Source: UBA2330 sp049293015 (lineage in GTDB: Bacteria; Bacteroidota; Ignavibacteria; Tepidaquicellales; Tepidaquicellaceae). Taken from it: a stretch of 9,672 nucleotides of DNA. How positions within the stretch are numbered: position 1 is the first letter of the stretch; the number at the start of each line of letters is the position of its first letter. The notes beneath the pieces were generated by a model. It was not told where the DNA came from. It ran no database searches and worked only from the letters and a program-made list of their open reading frames with translations. Positions 1 to 6,696 of this stretch are shown piece after piece. Both the position numbers and the translations under genes were made by a program. The DNA is taken from NCBI GenBank assembly GCA_049293015.1, contig JBATSB010000126.1, forward strand, positions 1 through 9,672, written 5' to 3'.

Positions 1-451
1 TTATTTTCCTTATACTTAAATATTGAAATGGAATACTTTTAAATGCTTTTATTTGATTCTTAAAACTAACCTATCTTACAACTCCTTACAATTAATAAAT
101 AAAAAGGAATCTTAATATATAGTATCATAAAGAATTGGTAATAAACTTCAAAATAGTTGATAATATTATTCTCTCAATAAATTTATTTATTAATCTAATG
201 TAAATTACTATATTGTAAAAGTTCTTTCATTTACAAAAAAGAATTATACTTAGAATAACTGAAATCCGAACCCACTGCCCATTATACTGCTCATTGGCTT
301 GTTTGGATGATTGATCAGAGTTATTTTCAACGGGATTTTTAACAAAAGAAATTTTGCATGATTGTCTGCAAAGTATTGTCCACAAAGAGTTTACAGGATA
401 ATGTAAATTCAGCAGGCATTCAATGCGGACAAAATTCTTTTCAGCAAAACA
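1..451. other. Gene-free AT-rich stretch
   Basis: I see no convincing gene here. The only long open frame runs antisense through the tRNA fragment at 452-498 and is an artefact of it. The sequence is strongly AT-rich, with no recognisable promoter, RNA or domain. If the tRNA fragment to the right is a displaced attachment site, this stretch would be the outer edge of an integrated element lying to the left. That is an inference from orientation only. Confidence 0.5.
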
Positions 452-498
452 ATCGCCTGAAAAGCCGTGTGTCGCCGGTTCAAGCCCGGCTCTGTCCA
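452..498 (+). pseudogene. Truncated tRNA-Phe (GAA), 3' half only
   Basis: The sequence shows an anticodon loop CTGAAAA (457-463, anticodon GAA), a 3' anticodon strand GCCGT (464-468), a five-base variable loop GTGTC (469-473), a perfect T arm (GCCGG 474-478, loop TTCAAGC, CCGGC 486-490), a 3' acceptor strand TCTGTCC (491-497) and discriminator A498. CCA is not encoded. The GTGTC variable loop with GAA anticodon is typical of tRNA-Phe. The 5' half is missing: no D arm precedes it, and bases 452-456 (ATCGC) pair imperfectly with GCCGT. A complete 5' acceptor would read GGACAGA and none is present. Such 3' halves are commonly left at the far end of elements that integrate into tRNA genes by a tyrosine recombinase. 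It could also be a simple decayed gene. Confidence 0.7.
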
Positions 499-506
499 CT
501 CCGTTC

Positions 507-534
507 AATTAGGAATTAAAAATTAAGAATTATT
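507..534. repeat. Period-7 AT-rich tandem repeat (AATTANN x4)
   Basis: Four consecutive heptamers, AATTAGG, AATTAAA, AATTAAG and AATTATT, begin eight bases after the tRNA discriminator base. The period is seven, as in the arrays at 8179-8199 and 8213-8247. This suggests a class of short heptamer repeats spread through intergenic DNA of this genome. Confidence 0.55.
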
Positions 535-584
535 GAGATAATAATTTAATCTCCTGTTTTTATTAACTGATTGATAATTGTATT

Positions 585-618
585 AAAGCACTGTGATTTA
601 TTTCGCAGTGCTTTTTTT
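585..618 (+). terminator. Rho-independent terminator after the tRNA fragment
   Basis: AAAGCACTGTG (585-595) pairs with CGCAGTGCTTT (604-614) through an 11-bp stem with one T-G wobble, an 8-base loop and a following T run. The T run lies on the right, so it ends plus-strand transcription. The only candidate transcript upstream is that of the tRNA-Phe fragment, so this may be the original terminator of that tRNA gene. Confidence 0.8.
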
Positions 619-901
619 AGTATTACATTTTAGAATTTCATTTAGAATAATAGTGATTTCAGAGCAAGATTCCTGCCGGAAATTGTTTGTTTTCTATCAA
701 TCTTTCTATCATTTAATTAAAAAATAAGGAAATTCAACTTTTAGGATTGTTTCCCCAAAATACATGTCCATATTTTCCCCAAATATTTCAAAACAATAAT
801 AACTAGCCTGTTTTTATTACATAATTACATCATTTTTCATGGTACGATATTTGCCTTTAATAAAGTCAAATTGATGAACTATAAATTCAAATTAAAGAAT
901 C
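619..901. other. Intergenic leader of the cytochrome gene
   Basis: There is no gene here. A box GATATTTG (846-853) differs at one base from the Bacteroidota -7 consensus TAnnTTTG and lies 48 bases before the ATG at 902. It is the best promoter candidate I see, but no clear -33 element stands upstream. The bases just before the ATG are AT-rich with no Shine-Dalgarno sequence. Confidence 0.35.
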
Positions 902-2989
902 ATGAAAACATTAATACTAAATATAGCAATAATACTGGCTTTGACATTCAGCCAGGCATATTCAATACCAAGAGCAAAGATATTCAACAAAGCAACAAAT
1001 CCAGAGATGCTGTTATCAATACCGGCGCTTGTTCCGGATTCATGCGTTGCATCAGGTTTAGTTGCTGTAGGTAATGGACAATTTGTTTACCTTTCAGTAT
1101 TTAATTTCGGTGATAACACACCGATCACTTCAGAAAACTGGACTTTTGTATCGAAACCTGCGGGGTCTAATGCGCAGCTCATTTCTATACCCAGTCTGTC
1201 CTGGTATAAATTCCGCACAGACGTAATGGGTACTTATGAAATAAAAGCATCTATTACTTCCTCATCAGGTACAGCAGATACAACAATTAAAATATTTTCA
1301 ACTAAATTTACAGGTGTTGGAAACTTCGGCGGAGTACCCGCACTTTATCCAAACTGCATGGTCTGCCACTCCGGAAATCCGGATTTTGCTGATATTTTTG
1401 ACAGATGGAAAGTCAGCGGACATGCAAATATTTTCAGACAGCAAATCGACAGCGGTGCTGCATATTATAATACAAGCTGTATGAAATGCCATACTACAGG
1501 TTATGATCACAATCTTGTCAATGAAAATAACGGATTTGATGACGTAGCTCGCAGAGTAGGATGGGAATGGCAAGGACCACCGGCACCGGGAAAATGGGAT
1601 AGTCTCAGAACTCATTTCTCAGAACTGGCTGCATTTGCAAGTGTCGGATGTGAAAGCTGTCACGGTGCAGGATTTTCACATGCATCAAACGGCGGAGATA
1701 CTAACAGGATCGATATAAATTACAAAGCTGATAACTGCGGAAATTGTCACGGTGAACCTTGGAGACACAGTATATTCCAGCAGTGGGAAAGTTCACTTCA
1801 CTCCGAACCGGTGTTTGAAGGAAGAAATGTTTCAGCTAGCCAGAGGAATACACTTAGTGACTGTAACAGATGTCATGACGGTGAATCTTATATAGATTTT
1901 ACAAAAAACAGACTCGGAACACTGAATTTAACAACTGCAGATCAGGAATTTATTGCCTGTCAGACTTGCCATGATCCACATGGTAACAGCAATGAACATT
2001 CTTTGAGAAGCATTCCTCAGGGTTCTGATACACTTGCAAACGGAACTTCATACTCAACTGCCGGAAATGGAAAAGTGTGTATGTCATGTCATCAGGCTCG
2101 AAGAGATAATGGAATATATGTAACCACCGGAGGAAATGTAACAAGTACATGGGGACCACACCACAGTACACAGGCAGATGTTTTGTTTGGCAGTAATGCT
2201 GCAACATTTGGATTCCCATATATTACTGGCTCACACAAAAATATTGAAAATACATGCGCATCCTGTCACATGTCAGCACTGACAGATACAGGTACTGTAA
2301 CAAGAGATAAGGTTGGCGGTCACTCAATGAATCTGCATTTTGAATCAACGGATTATGATCATACAGCAGGTTGTGTTTCTTGTCACCCCGGAGTCACATC
2401 ATTCCGTGATTTTATTGCTCCTTCAGATTTTGACGGAAATGGAATTATCGGACCATGGGAAGATGAAGTAGATGGTTGTCTTACAAACCTTAGAATCTCT
2501 CTGCCGCCGACAGGAATTGATTCTGTTTCAACAGCTCTTATCACCGCTGATTCATCAAACCTGAATCTCAGAAAAGCATACTGGAATTATCTTTTGGTCA
2601 CTGAAGACCAAAGCAGCGGATACCATAATCCTTTCTTTACAATACAGGTCCTTCTGACTTCGAGAAATTATACAGTAGGTATTGCACAATCAGGAACTGA
2701 AGTTCCGGAAGTTTATGAACTATCACAAAACTATCCGAACCCGTTCAACCCATCAACAAAAATTGACTTTGCAATTCCAAAAACAGGAAAGGTCTCTATA
2801 AAAATCTATGACATTACAGGAAAAGAGATTCGTGCACTGGTAAATGACGAGACTATGTTTGCAGGTAAATATACTGTAGACTGGAATTCAGTAAATAATT
2901 CAGGTCAGCAGGTTTCAACAGGTGTTTACTTCTACAGATTTATCTCAGATAACTTTGTCACGACAAAGAAAATGATGCTGATTAAATAA
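902..2989 (+). CDS. Secreted nine-heme c-type cytochrome with T9SS sorting domain
   Basis: The 695-residue product begins with a Sec signal peptide (about residues 1-21, ending near QAYS). An Ig-like beta domain follows (about 40-135). Next are nine CxxCH heme-binding motifs, at Cys152, 193, 250, 279, 321, 353, 393, 452 and 491. Residues 509-520 form a canonical EF-hand loop (Asp509, Asp511, Asn513, Gly514, Ile516, Glu520), suggesting a calcium site. The tail from about 604 (YPNPFNPST at 611-619) is a type A T9SS sorting domain of normal length, reaching the very C-terminus. The protein should therefore cross the outer membrane and be released or anchored on the surface. Its likely role is extracellular or outer-surface electron transfer; the electron partner is unknown. 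A catalytic role such as nitrite or tetrathionate reduction is not supported by any motif I recognise. The ATG at 902 fits the signal peptide. The gene stands alone, ended by the terminator at 3017-3052. Confidence 0.92.
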   Translation: MKTLILNIAIILALTFSQAYSIPRAKIFNKATNPEMLLSIPALVPDSCVASGLVAVGNGQFVYLSVFNFGDNTPITSENWTFVSKPAGSNAQLISIPSLSWYKFRTDVMGTYEIKASITSSSGTADTTIKIFSTKFTGVGNFGGVPALYPNCMVCHSGNPDFADIFDRWKVSGHANIFRQQIDSGAAYYNTSCMKCHTTGYDHNLVNENNGFDDVARRVGWEWQGPPAPGKWDSLRTHFSELAAFASVGCESCHGAGFSHASNGGDTNRIDINYKADNCGNCHGEPWRHSIFQQWESSLHSEPVFEGRNVSASQRNTLSDCNRCHDGESYIDFTKNRLGTLNLTTADQEFIACQTCHDPHGNSNEHSLRSIPQGSDTLANGTSYSTAGNGKVCMSCHQARRDNGIYVTTGGNVTSTWGPHHSTQADVLFGSNAATFGFPYITGSHKNIENTCASCHMSALTDTGTVTRDKVGGHSMNLHFESTDYDHTAGCVSCHPGVTSFRDFIAPSDFDGNGIIGPWEDEVDGCLTNLRISLPPTGIDSVSTALITADSSNLNLRKAYWNYLLVTEDQSSGYHNPFFTIQVLLTSRNYTVGIAQSGTEVPEVYELSQNYPNPFNPSTKIDFAIPKTGKVSIKIYDITGKEIRALVNDETMFAGKYTVDWNSVNNSGQQVSTGVYFYRFISDNFVTTKKMMLIK

Positions 2990-3016
2990 ATTTAAATCAT
3001 AAATATAATATCATAC

Positions 3017-3052
3017 ACTTCCGGAGCTTTAGAGCTTCGGAAGTTTTTTTTT
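3017..3052 (+). terminator. Strong rho-independent terminator of the cytochrome gene
   Basis: ACTTCCGGAGCT (3017-3028) pairs with AGCTTCGGAAGT (3033-3044) in a 12-bp stem with one G-T wobble and a TTAG loop, followed by a run of T to 3052. It lies 27 bases after the cytochrome stop codon and separates that gene from menA. Confidence 0.92.
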
Positions 3053-3102
3053 ACTAATAAAATTTCCATTCATATTTCATATTTTTTAAAAATAAGATTC
3101 GT

Positions 3103-3110
3103 TAAATTTG
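3103..3110 (+). promoter_or_regulatory. Candidate Bacteroidota-type -7 box for menA
   Basis: TAAATTTG matches the Bacteroidota -7 consensus TAnnTTTG exactly and ends 20 bases before the menA ATG, leaving room for a short leader. It lies after the upstream terminator, where a new promoter is needed. No clear TTTG-like -33 box is seen about 19 bases upstream, so the call rests on one element in AT-rich DNA. Confidence 0.45.
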
Positions 3111-3130
3111 TCACGAATTTAAAATAACTT

Positions 3131-4087
3131 ATGACAGAAACTATACAAAAACCGGCAGGTTTGAAACTCTGGCTCATGGCTGCAAGAGCTTATTCATTCC
3201 CTGCTTCCATCATACCTGTTTTACTTGGATCCGTACTTGCAGTATTGCTCAACCCCGGACTTCAGTTCAGCATTCTGAATTTCGGACTTACGCTGATCGG
3301 ATGTATACTCGTTCAGGTAGGAACTAATCTTATAAATGATATTTTTGATTTTGATAAAGGCATCGATAAAGAGGACAAAGAACTTGGCATTCCGCACGGC
3401 GGCTCTATGGTAATATCTCTCGGCTTTGTTACAATAAAACAAATGAAGACTGCTGCATTCTTTTCTCTTCTGATCTCATTTCTTATCGGTGTATATCTTT
3501 ATACTCAGGCAGGAATGTGGATATTGTATCTGAGCATTTTTGGATTGCTGTCTGCTGTCTTTTATACTGCTAAGCCGCTTGCACTTAAATATAAAGCACT
3601 CGGTGATCTGCAGGTGATAATTTCATTTGGTGTCGGAATGACACTCGGTTCTTACATTGTTCAGACAGGTGAGTTTTCTATAATGCCTGTTATTATTTCA
3701 ATACCACTTGGTCTTTTAATAGACGCAATCCTTCATTCAAATAATATAAGGGATATAAATTTCGATGGTAAGTTTGGTGTGAAAACTTTGCCCATTTTGA
3801 TTGGAGAAAAACTTTCAGTAAAATTTTATTACTTTCTGATCCTCGGTGCATATCTGGCAATTCTTCTTTTTGTAGTATTAAAAATTCTGCCATGGTTTGC
3901 TTTACTTTCCTTCATCACTTTGCCACTGGCTTTAAAACTTGTAAAAATGTCTGAAGGTTTTCCTGTTGATACTCAGGCAAGATTTGAATACGGCACAAAA
4001 CATATTATGATGACTGCCCAGCTAAACATGATGTTTGGTCTTACACTTGTTTTAGGACTGTTAGTATCATATTTGTTTTTCACATAA
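3131..4087 (+). CDS. menA: 1,4-dihydroxy-2-naphthoate polyprenyltransferase (MenA)
   Basis: MenA is an inner-membrane enzyme that joins a polyprenyl diphosphate to 1,4-dihydroxy-2-naphthoate, giving demethylmenaquinone. The 318-residue product is a multi-helix membrane protein of UbiA type and usual length. The first Asp-rich, magnesium-diphosphate motif is at 69-79 (Asn69, Asp70, Asp73, Asp79). The stretch around 145-162 (YTAKPLALKY, then LGDLQV) is the conserved cytoplasmic loop. The second Asp-rich motif lies at 204-212 (NNIRD, Asp208, Asp212), followed by GVKTLPI. The NNxRD form and the following GxKT favour MenA over UbiA or chlorophyll synthase, though a related UbiA enzyme cannot be fully excluded. 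Terminators at 3017-3052 and 4097-4127 bracket the gene, so it is probably transcribed alone. Menaquinone would feed respiratory chains such as one using the upstream cytochrome, but a direct link is inference. Confidence 0.88.
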   Translation: MTETIQKPAGLKLWLMAARAYSFPASIIPVLLGSVLAVLLNPGLQFSILNFGLTLIGCILVQVGTNLINDIFDFDKGIDKEDKELGIPHGGSMVISLGFVTIKQMKTAAFFSLLISFLIGVYLYTQAGMWILYLSIFGLLSAVFYTAKPLALKYKALGDLQVIISFGVGMTLGSYIVQTGEFSIMPVIISIPLGLLIDAILHSNNIRDINFDGKFGVKTLPILIGEKLSVKFYYFLILGAYLAILLFVVLKILPWFALLSFITLPLALKLVKMSEGFPVDTQARFEYGTKHIMMTAQLNMMFGLTLVLGLLVSYLFFT

Positions 4088-4096
4088 ATTTTTAAG

Positions 4097-4127
4097 GGGC
4101 TGGAAAATATTTCAGCCCACTTTTTTT
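4097..4127 (+). terminator. menA terminator overlapping the end of the convergent RING gene
   Basis: GGGCTG (4097-4102) pairs with CAGCCC (4113-4118), with AAA/TTT continuing inside after a bulged G, followed by seven T at 4121-4127. The T run is also the end of the minus-strand RING gene, whose TAA is complementary to 4126-4128. On the minus strand the same hairpin follows the stop, but its trailing sequence (TTAAAAATTT) makes a weaker T tail, so it works mainly for menA. Confidence 0.8.
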
Positions 4128-5040
4128 ATTCTGTTATTTCTCTGTAAATTTTCCATTCATATCCCGTGCTTTCACCTTTGTAAATTCTCATAATTTTTTC
4201 TTCAGAGTCATTCAATTTATCAGTTATAAACTCGTCCCGGAATTTAATCTTCTTATCATTTGCAGTAACAGAAGTATCATTGATCACTTTAAGATGCCTT
4301 ATATTGTATTCTAATTTTTTTGCATTCTTAAAAATGCTTTCATATTTTCTGATCCTCTCATCTTTGCCGGATCTTTTTCCGGATTTATTGTAAAATTCAT
4401 AATCATCAGTAAAATAGATCTTCAGAGAATCAATATTTCTGTTTTCTATTGCGGATTCATAATTTTCCATTAACAATTGGATCCTGTATTTATCTGATGC
4501 AAAATAATCATTCAGTCTGCTTATCGAAATGTATACAAGCAGTCCGATCGCCAGCACCAGCAATAAAATACTGCTGTAAGTTATGATCTGCCTTCTTCTT
4601 GCAAATGTGATCTTTTCACGATATCTTTTTTTGTATTCCTTTTTGAAATCATCAGATGCTTCGCTTTTTACTTCAGGAACTTCATCTTCTTTAAGATTAT
4701 ATCCGCAGAATTTACAAAATACTGATGATGATTCAATTAACTCACTGCAGGATGTACACGGGATAAGATCTTCCTGTGGAATAGTATTCAGAGAATGTCT
4801 GATGGATTCTACGGTAAGACTTCCAACATCTTCCGGATCAGAATTCTCACTTCTTTCAGTGAGGGGATTATTCTGGCAGCCGTAACTTGTGCATCCGTTA
4901 TTTTCATCCCAGCATTCTTTGTGATGAGGTGTGCCGCACTCTGAGCAGACCGTAATGTCAGCGCCTTTTTTTAATCTTGACTGACAGTACGGACAGATCT
5001 TATTCTTAAAATTTTCATATTTATACCCGCCTGTATTCAA
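4126..5040 (-). CDS. Membrane-anchored prokaryotic RING-like zinc-finger protein
   Basis: The 304-residue product opens with eight probable zinc ligands in RING-like spacing: Cys16, Cys19, Cys32, Cys35, His39 or His40, Cys43, Cys50 and Cys55, with the TPHHKECW core typical of bacterial RING (Prok-RING) domains. A second zinc ribbon is formed by Cys95, Cys98, Cys109 and Cys112. A charged linker (about 120-150, ending in RRR) leads to one membrane helix (about 152-172). By the positive-inside rule the zinc domains are cytoplasmic and residues 173-304 outside. That outer part, with the alpha-beta pattern around 184-215, resembles an NTF2/SnoaL-like fold; this is a tentative call. The gene follows the E1 gene by 30 bases in the same reading frame, and the preceding Ubl gene completes the set. 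A role as E3-like partner or membrane docking site for the Ubl is inference. The start is TTG at 5040, the only usual start codon between the E1 stop and the RING. Confidence 0.8.
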   Translation of the reverse strand: MNTGGYKYENFKNKICPYCQSRLKKGADITVCSECGTPHHKECWDENNGCTSYGCQNNPLTERSENSDPEDVGSLTVESIRHSLNTIPQEDLIPCTSCSELIESSSVFCKFCGYNLKEDEVPEVKSEASDDFKKEYKKRYREKITFARRRQIITYSSILLLVLAIGLLVYISISRLNDYFASDKYRIQLLMENYESAIENRNIDSLKIYFTDDYEFYNKSGKRSGKDERIRKYESIFKNAKKLEYNIRHLKVINDTSVTANDKKIKFRDEFITDKLNDSEEKIMRIYKGESTGYEWKIYREITE

Positions 5041-5070
5041 ACAACTGTTCTGATATTTATAAAAAAATTC

Positions 5071-6231
5071 TTATTCAGAAAATACATCTTCATAGTCAAA
5101 TTCAATATAAATTTCCTTCTCACCTTTTCTCAAAATAAATATGTCATTTAATGGAAGTTTCAGTTCTGTAAATGTTTTATCAGAAAGTTTTCTAAACAGG
5201 TCTGATCCCGTTTTGAGACTATTAAAAGAATTGAATTTCAACAAACTACCGTCTTCCTTTTTTACATCCTTTACGGTCATGAGATTTACATTTCCAAAAA
5301 ACTCGAATGTCGTATCAGAACTTTCATCAGTAAGTTCATAAACAATTTCATTGTTAAATTCGATTTGAAAATTTTCATCTCTGAAAAGTTTTTTTCCCGT
5401 ATCATACAGATCAGATATTCCGGCAAGGCTGAATTTTTTTTTGACATGAATTATTTTTTCGAATACATAGTGCGAAGGACAGTCTTCATTCCTTTGATAT
5501 TCTACAACATAGGAATCATTATTGCCGCCGTTAAATACAAATCCTTTTCCTGATAGCAACAGCAGGTCTTCTCTTTTGTGCAAATATTTTACAGCTTCCT
5601 GTACCTGTATTCCACCGATAACAGAAGCAATGGTAGGAGTAGTAGGAATCTTACCCTGATTGATCTCGTCAATTCCGAGAAGCATGCAGGATTTTCTTTT
5701 ATTAATAATCTTATAATCGATCTCAGACATTGTACATTCATAGCAAGCGCTGAATGGTGGGATGAAAATTCTAGCAACACCTGTCAGAACTTCTATTGCG
5801 CCGTCTATCCACGGGCGGTTTACTTTCCAGCAGGACTGATTTATAAACAGCCGCGCTTCTCTGTTATCAAGTCCGCCTATTATTATATCAAAATTTTTAA
5901 AAACCCCGAGTCCCAGATTAAAAATGTTACCGTTAAAATATTTGATATTTATAGAGTCGTTGATCTCTCTTGCATGTCTGCAGATAACTTCGGCTTTAGG
6001 TCTGCCTTCATCTTCATATCTGAAAAGTACGCTGCGGGTCAGATTACTTTTTTCTACATTATCCATATCTGCCACACATATATTTCCAACTCCTAGCATT
6101 GTAAGATTTTTTACAATTTCATTCCCGAGTGCACCGCAGCCGGCTACCAATACTTTTGCATTTTTAAGAATGTCCTGGTCCCACCATGTGATAAGCTTCA
6201 GACGTGAATATCTGTCGTCAAATATTTCCAA
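5071..6231 (-). CDS. E1-like (ThiF/MoeB/UBA-type) ubiquitin-like-protein activating enzyme
   Basis: E1-fold enzymes adenylate the C-terminal Gly of a ubiquitin-like protein with ATP. The 386-residue product has RYSR at 7-10, a nucleotide-binding GCGALG at 31-36, acidic Asp55 and Asp57, SNLTR at 62-66 (Arg66), Lys79 and Asp122 in GGLDN, all as in MoeB/ThiF/UBA adenylation sites. CYEC (163-166) plus Cys251 and His254 look like the structural zinc site. Cys182 (KSC, before TTPTIAS at 197-203) is a candidate catalytic cysteine. Residues about 256-386 form an extra C-terminal domain, possibly ubiquitin-fold-like, ending in a LPLNDIF-type motif and an acidic tail. Plain ThiF and MoeB (about 250 residues) lack it. 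Translation starts at TTG (6231): an in-frame TAA lies four codons upstream, and the N-terminus matches the family from there. The neighbours, Ubl upstream and RING downstream, point to a ubiquitin-like pathway rather than thiamine or molybdopterin synthesis. Confidence 0.87.
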   Translation of the reverse strand: MEIFDDRYSRLKLITWWDQDILKNAKVLVAGCGALGNEIVKNLTMLGVGNICVADMDNVEKSNLTRSVLFRYEDEGRPKAEVICRHAREINDSINIKYFNGNIFNLGLGVFKNFDIIIGGLDNREARLFINQSCWKVNRPWIDGAIEVLTGVARIFIPPFSACYECTMSEIDYKIINKRKSCMLLGIDEINQGKIPTTPTIASVIGGIQVQEAVKYLHKREDLLLLSGKGFVFNGGNNDSYVVEYQRNEDCPSHYVFEKIIHVKKKFSLAGISDLYDTGKKLFRDENFQIEFNNEIVYELTDESSDTTFEFFGNVNLMTVKDVKKEDGSLLKFNSFNSLKTGSDLFRKLSDKTFTELKLPLNDIFILRKGEKEIYIEFDYEDVFSE

Positions 6232-6387
6232 TAAGAAAAATTAATTTTAGTAAAATATCTGAAATATTAAATAAGTGAAATGTTAAAAATAAAATAGTAA
6301 TTCGGGCAGGTTTGAAATAGAAAGTGAAAATACTTTATAAACTGATTTTTATAAAATATATTATACTTTTTACTATATAGGAAAATA

Positions 6388-6395
6388 CAAATTTA
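6388..6395 (-). promoter_or_regulatory. Candidate -7 box for the E1-RING unit
   Basis: Read on the minus strand this is TAAATTTG, an exact match to the Bacteroidota -7 consensus TAnnTTTG and identical to the box before menA. It lies in the 195-bp gap between ubl and E1 and would give a leader of about 150 bases. No good -33 box is visible. If real, E1-RING can be transcribed apart from ubl. Confidence 0.4.
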
Positions 6396-6426
6396 CAGTT
6401 TTAAAAACCGATGAATATAATGAAAT

Positions 6427-6696
6427 TTATCCCGCTGTAATTTCCGGATGCAGTCTCAGGACATCACCTTCTTTCACCCCTGCTTCCAACAGAGTCTGAC
6501 TTTCCGTAAGCTGTCTGCCGGATGCCTTGTGATGAAATTTATATGAAAGAGGTTCTCCATCAGGTCCCGTCAAAGGCATTTTCATTTTTGGTAAAAGTAC
6601 TTCCATTATTCTCTTAACTGAAGCATCGTCAGGCAGTGTAGCCTGCTGCTCTTTATTGCCTGTCGCGTCGACAATTGTAATATTAATTCGTGCCAT
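6427..6696 (-). CDS. Ubiquitin-like (beta-grasp) protein with C-terminal Ala-Gly
   Basis: The 89-residue product follows the ubiquitin plan: strand RINITIVD (3-10), strand around 16-21, helix 26-38, strand LSYKFHHK (50-57), a GRQLTESQTLLEAGV segment (60-74) that parallels GKQLEDGRTLSDYNI of ubiquitin, and a last strand DVLRLHPE (78-85). The chain ends ITAG, with Gly89 exposed. There is no diglycine and no extension to trim. Seven lysines (15, 28, 37, 39, 53, 57, 75) could accept chains. The YukD/EsaB family of type VII secretion shares the fold, but no secretion gene is near. The E1 195 bp downstream on the same strand is the obvious activating partner. ATG at 6696 has no Shine-Dalgarno sequence. 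Covalent attachment to targets is inference; sulfur-carrier use is the main alternative, though no sulfur-pathway gene is present. Confidence 0.8.
   Translation of the reverse strand: MARINITIVDATGNKEQQATLPDDASVKRIMEVLLPKMKMPLTGPDGEPLSYKFHHKASGRQLTESQTLLEAGVKEGDVLRLHPEITAG

Noticed and set aside
427..433. GGACAAA as the 5' acceptor strand of a complete tRNA-Phe
   Set aside because: It matches the expected GGACAGA at six of seven bases, but the bases between it and the anticodon loop form no D arm and the 5' anticodon strand is wrong.
1..456. Group I intron splitting the tRNA-Phe gene
   Set aside because: No 5' tRNA half with a D arm (GCTCAGTTGG-like) is found upstream in the window.
227..508. 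93-residue minus-strand open frame with a GLEPATHGFSG-like N-terminus
   Set aside because: Its N-terminal part is the antisense of the tRNA-Phe fragment, a well-known source of false protein predictions. The rest shows no domain.
871..1074. 67-residue open frame overlapping the cytochrome start
   Set aside because: It is out of frame with a gene that has a clear signal peptide and heme motifs, and its product is low in recognisable features.
5578..6096. 172-residue plus-strand open frame
   Set aside because: It lies wholly antisense to the E1 gene, which has clear family motifs; the plus-strand product has none.
5071..6696. ThiS-ThiF or MoaD-MoeB pair for thiamine or molybdopterin synthesis
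   Set aside because: The Ubl lacks the usual Gly-Gly end, the E1 has an extra C-terminal domain, no pathway genes are adjacent and a RING gene follows. It remains the main alternative for the chemistry.
6427..6696. YukD/EsaB of a type VII secretion system
   Set aside because: The fold is similar, but no EssC ATPase, WXG100 protein or membrane component is nearby, and an E1 gene is.
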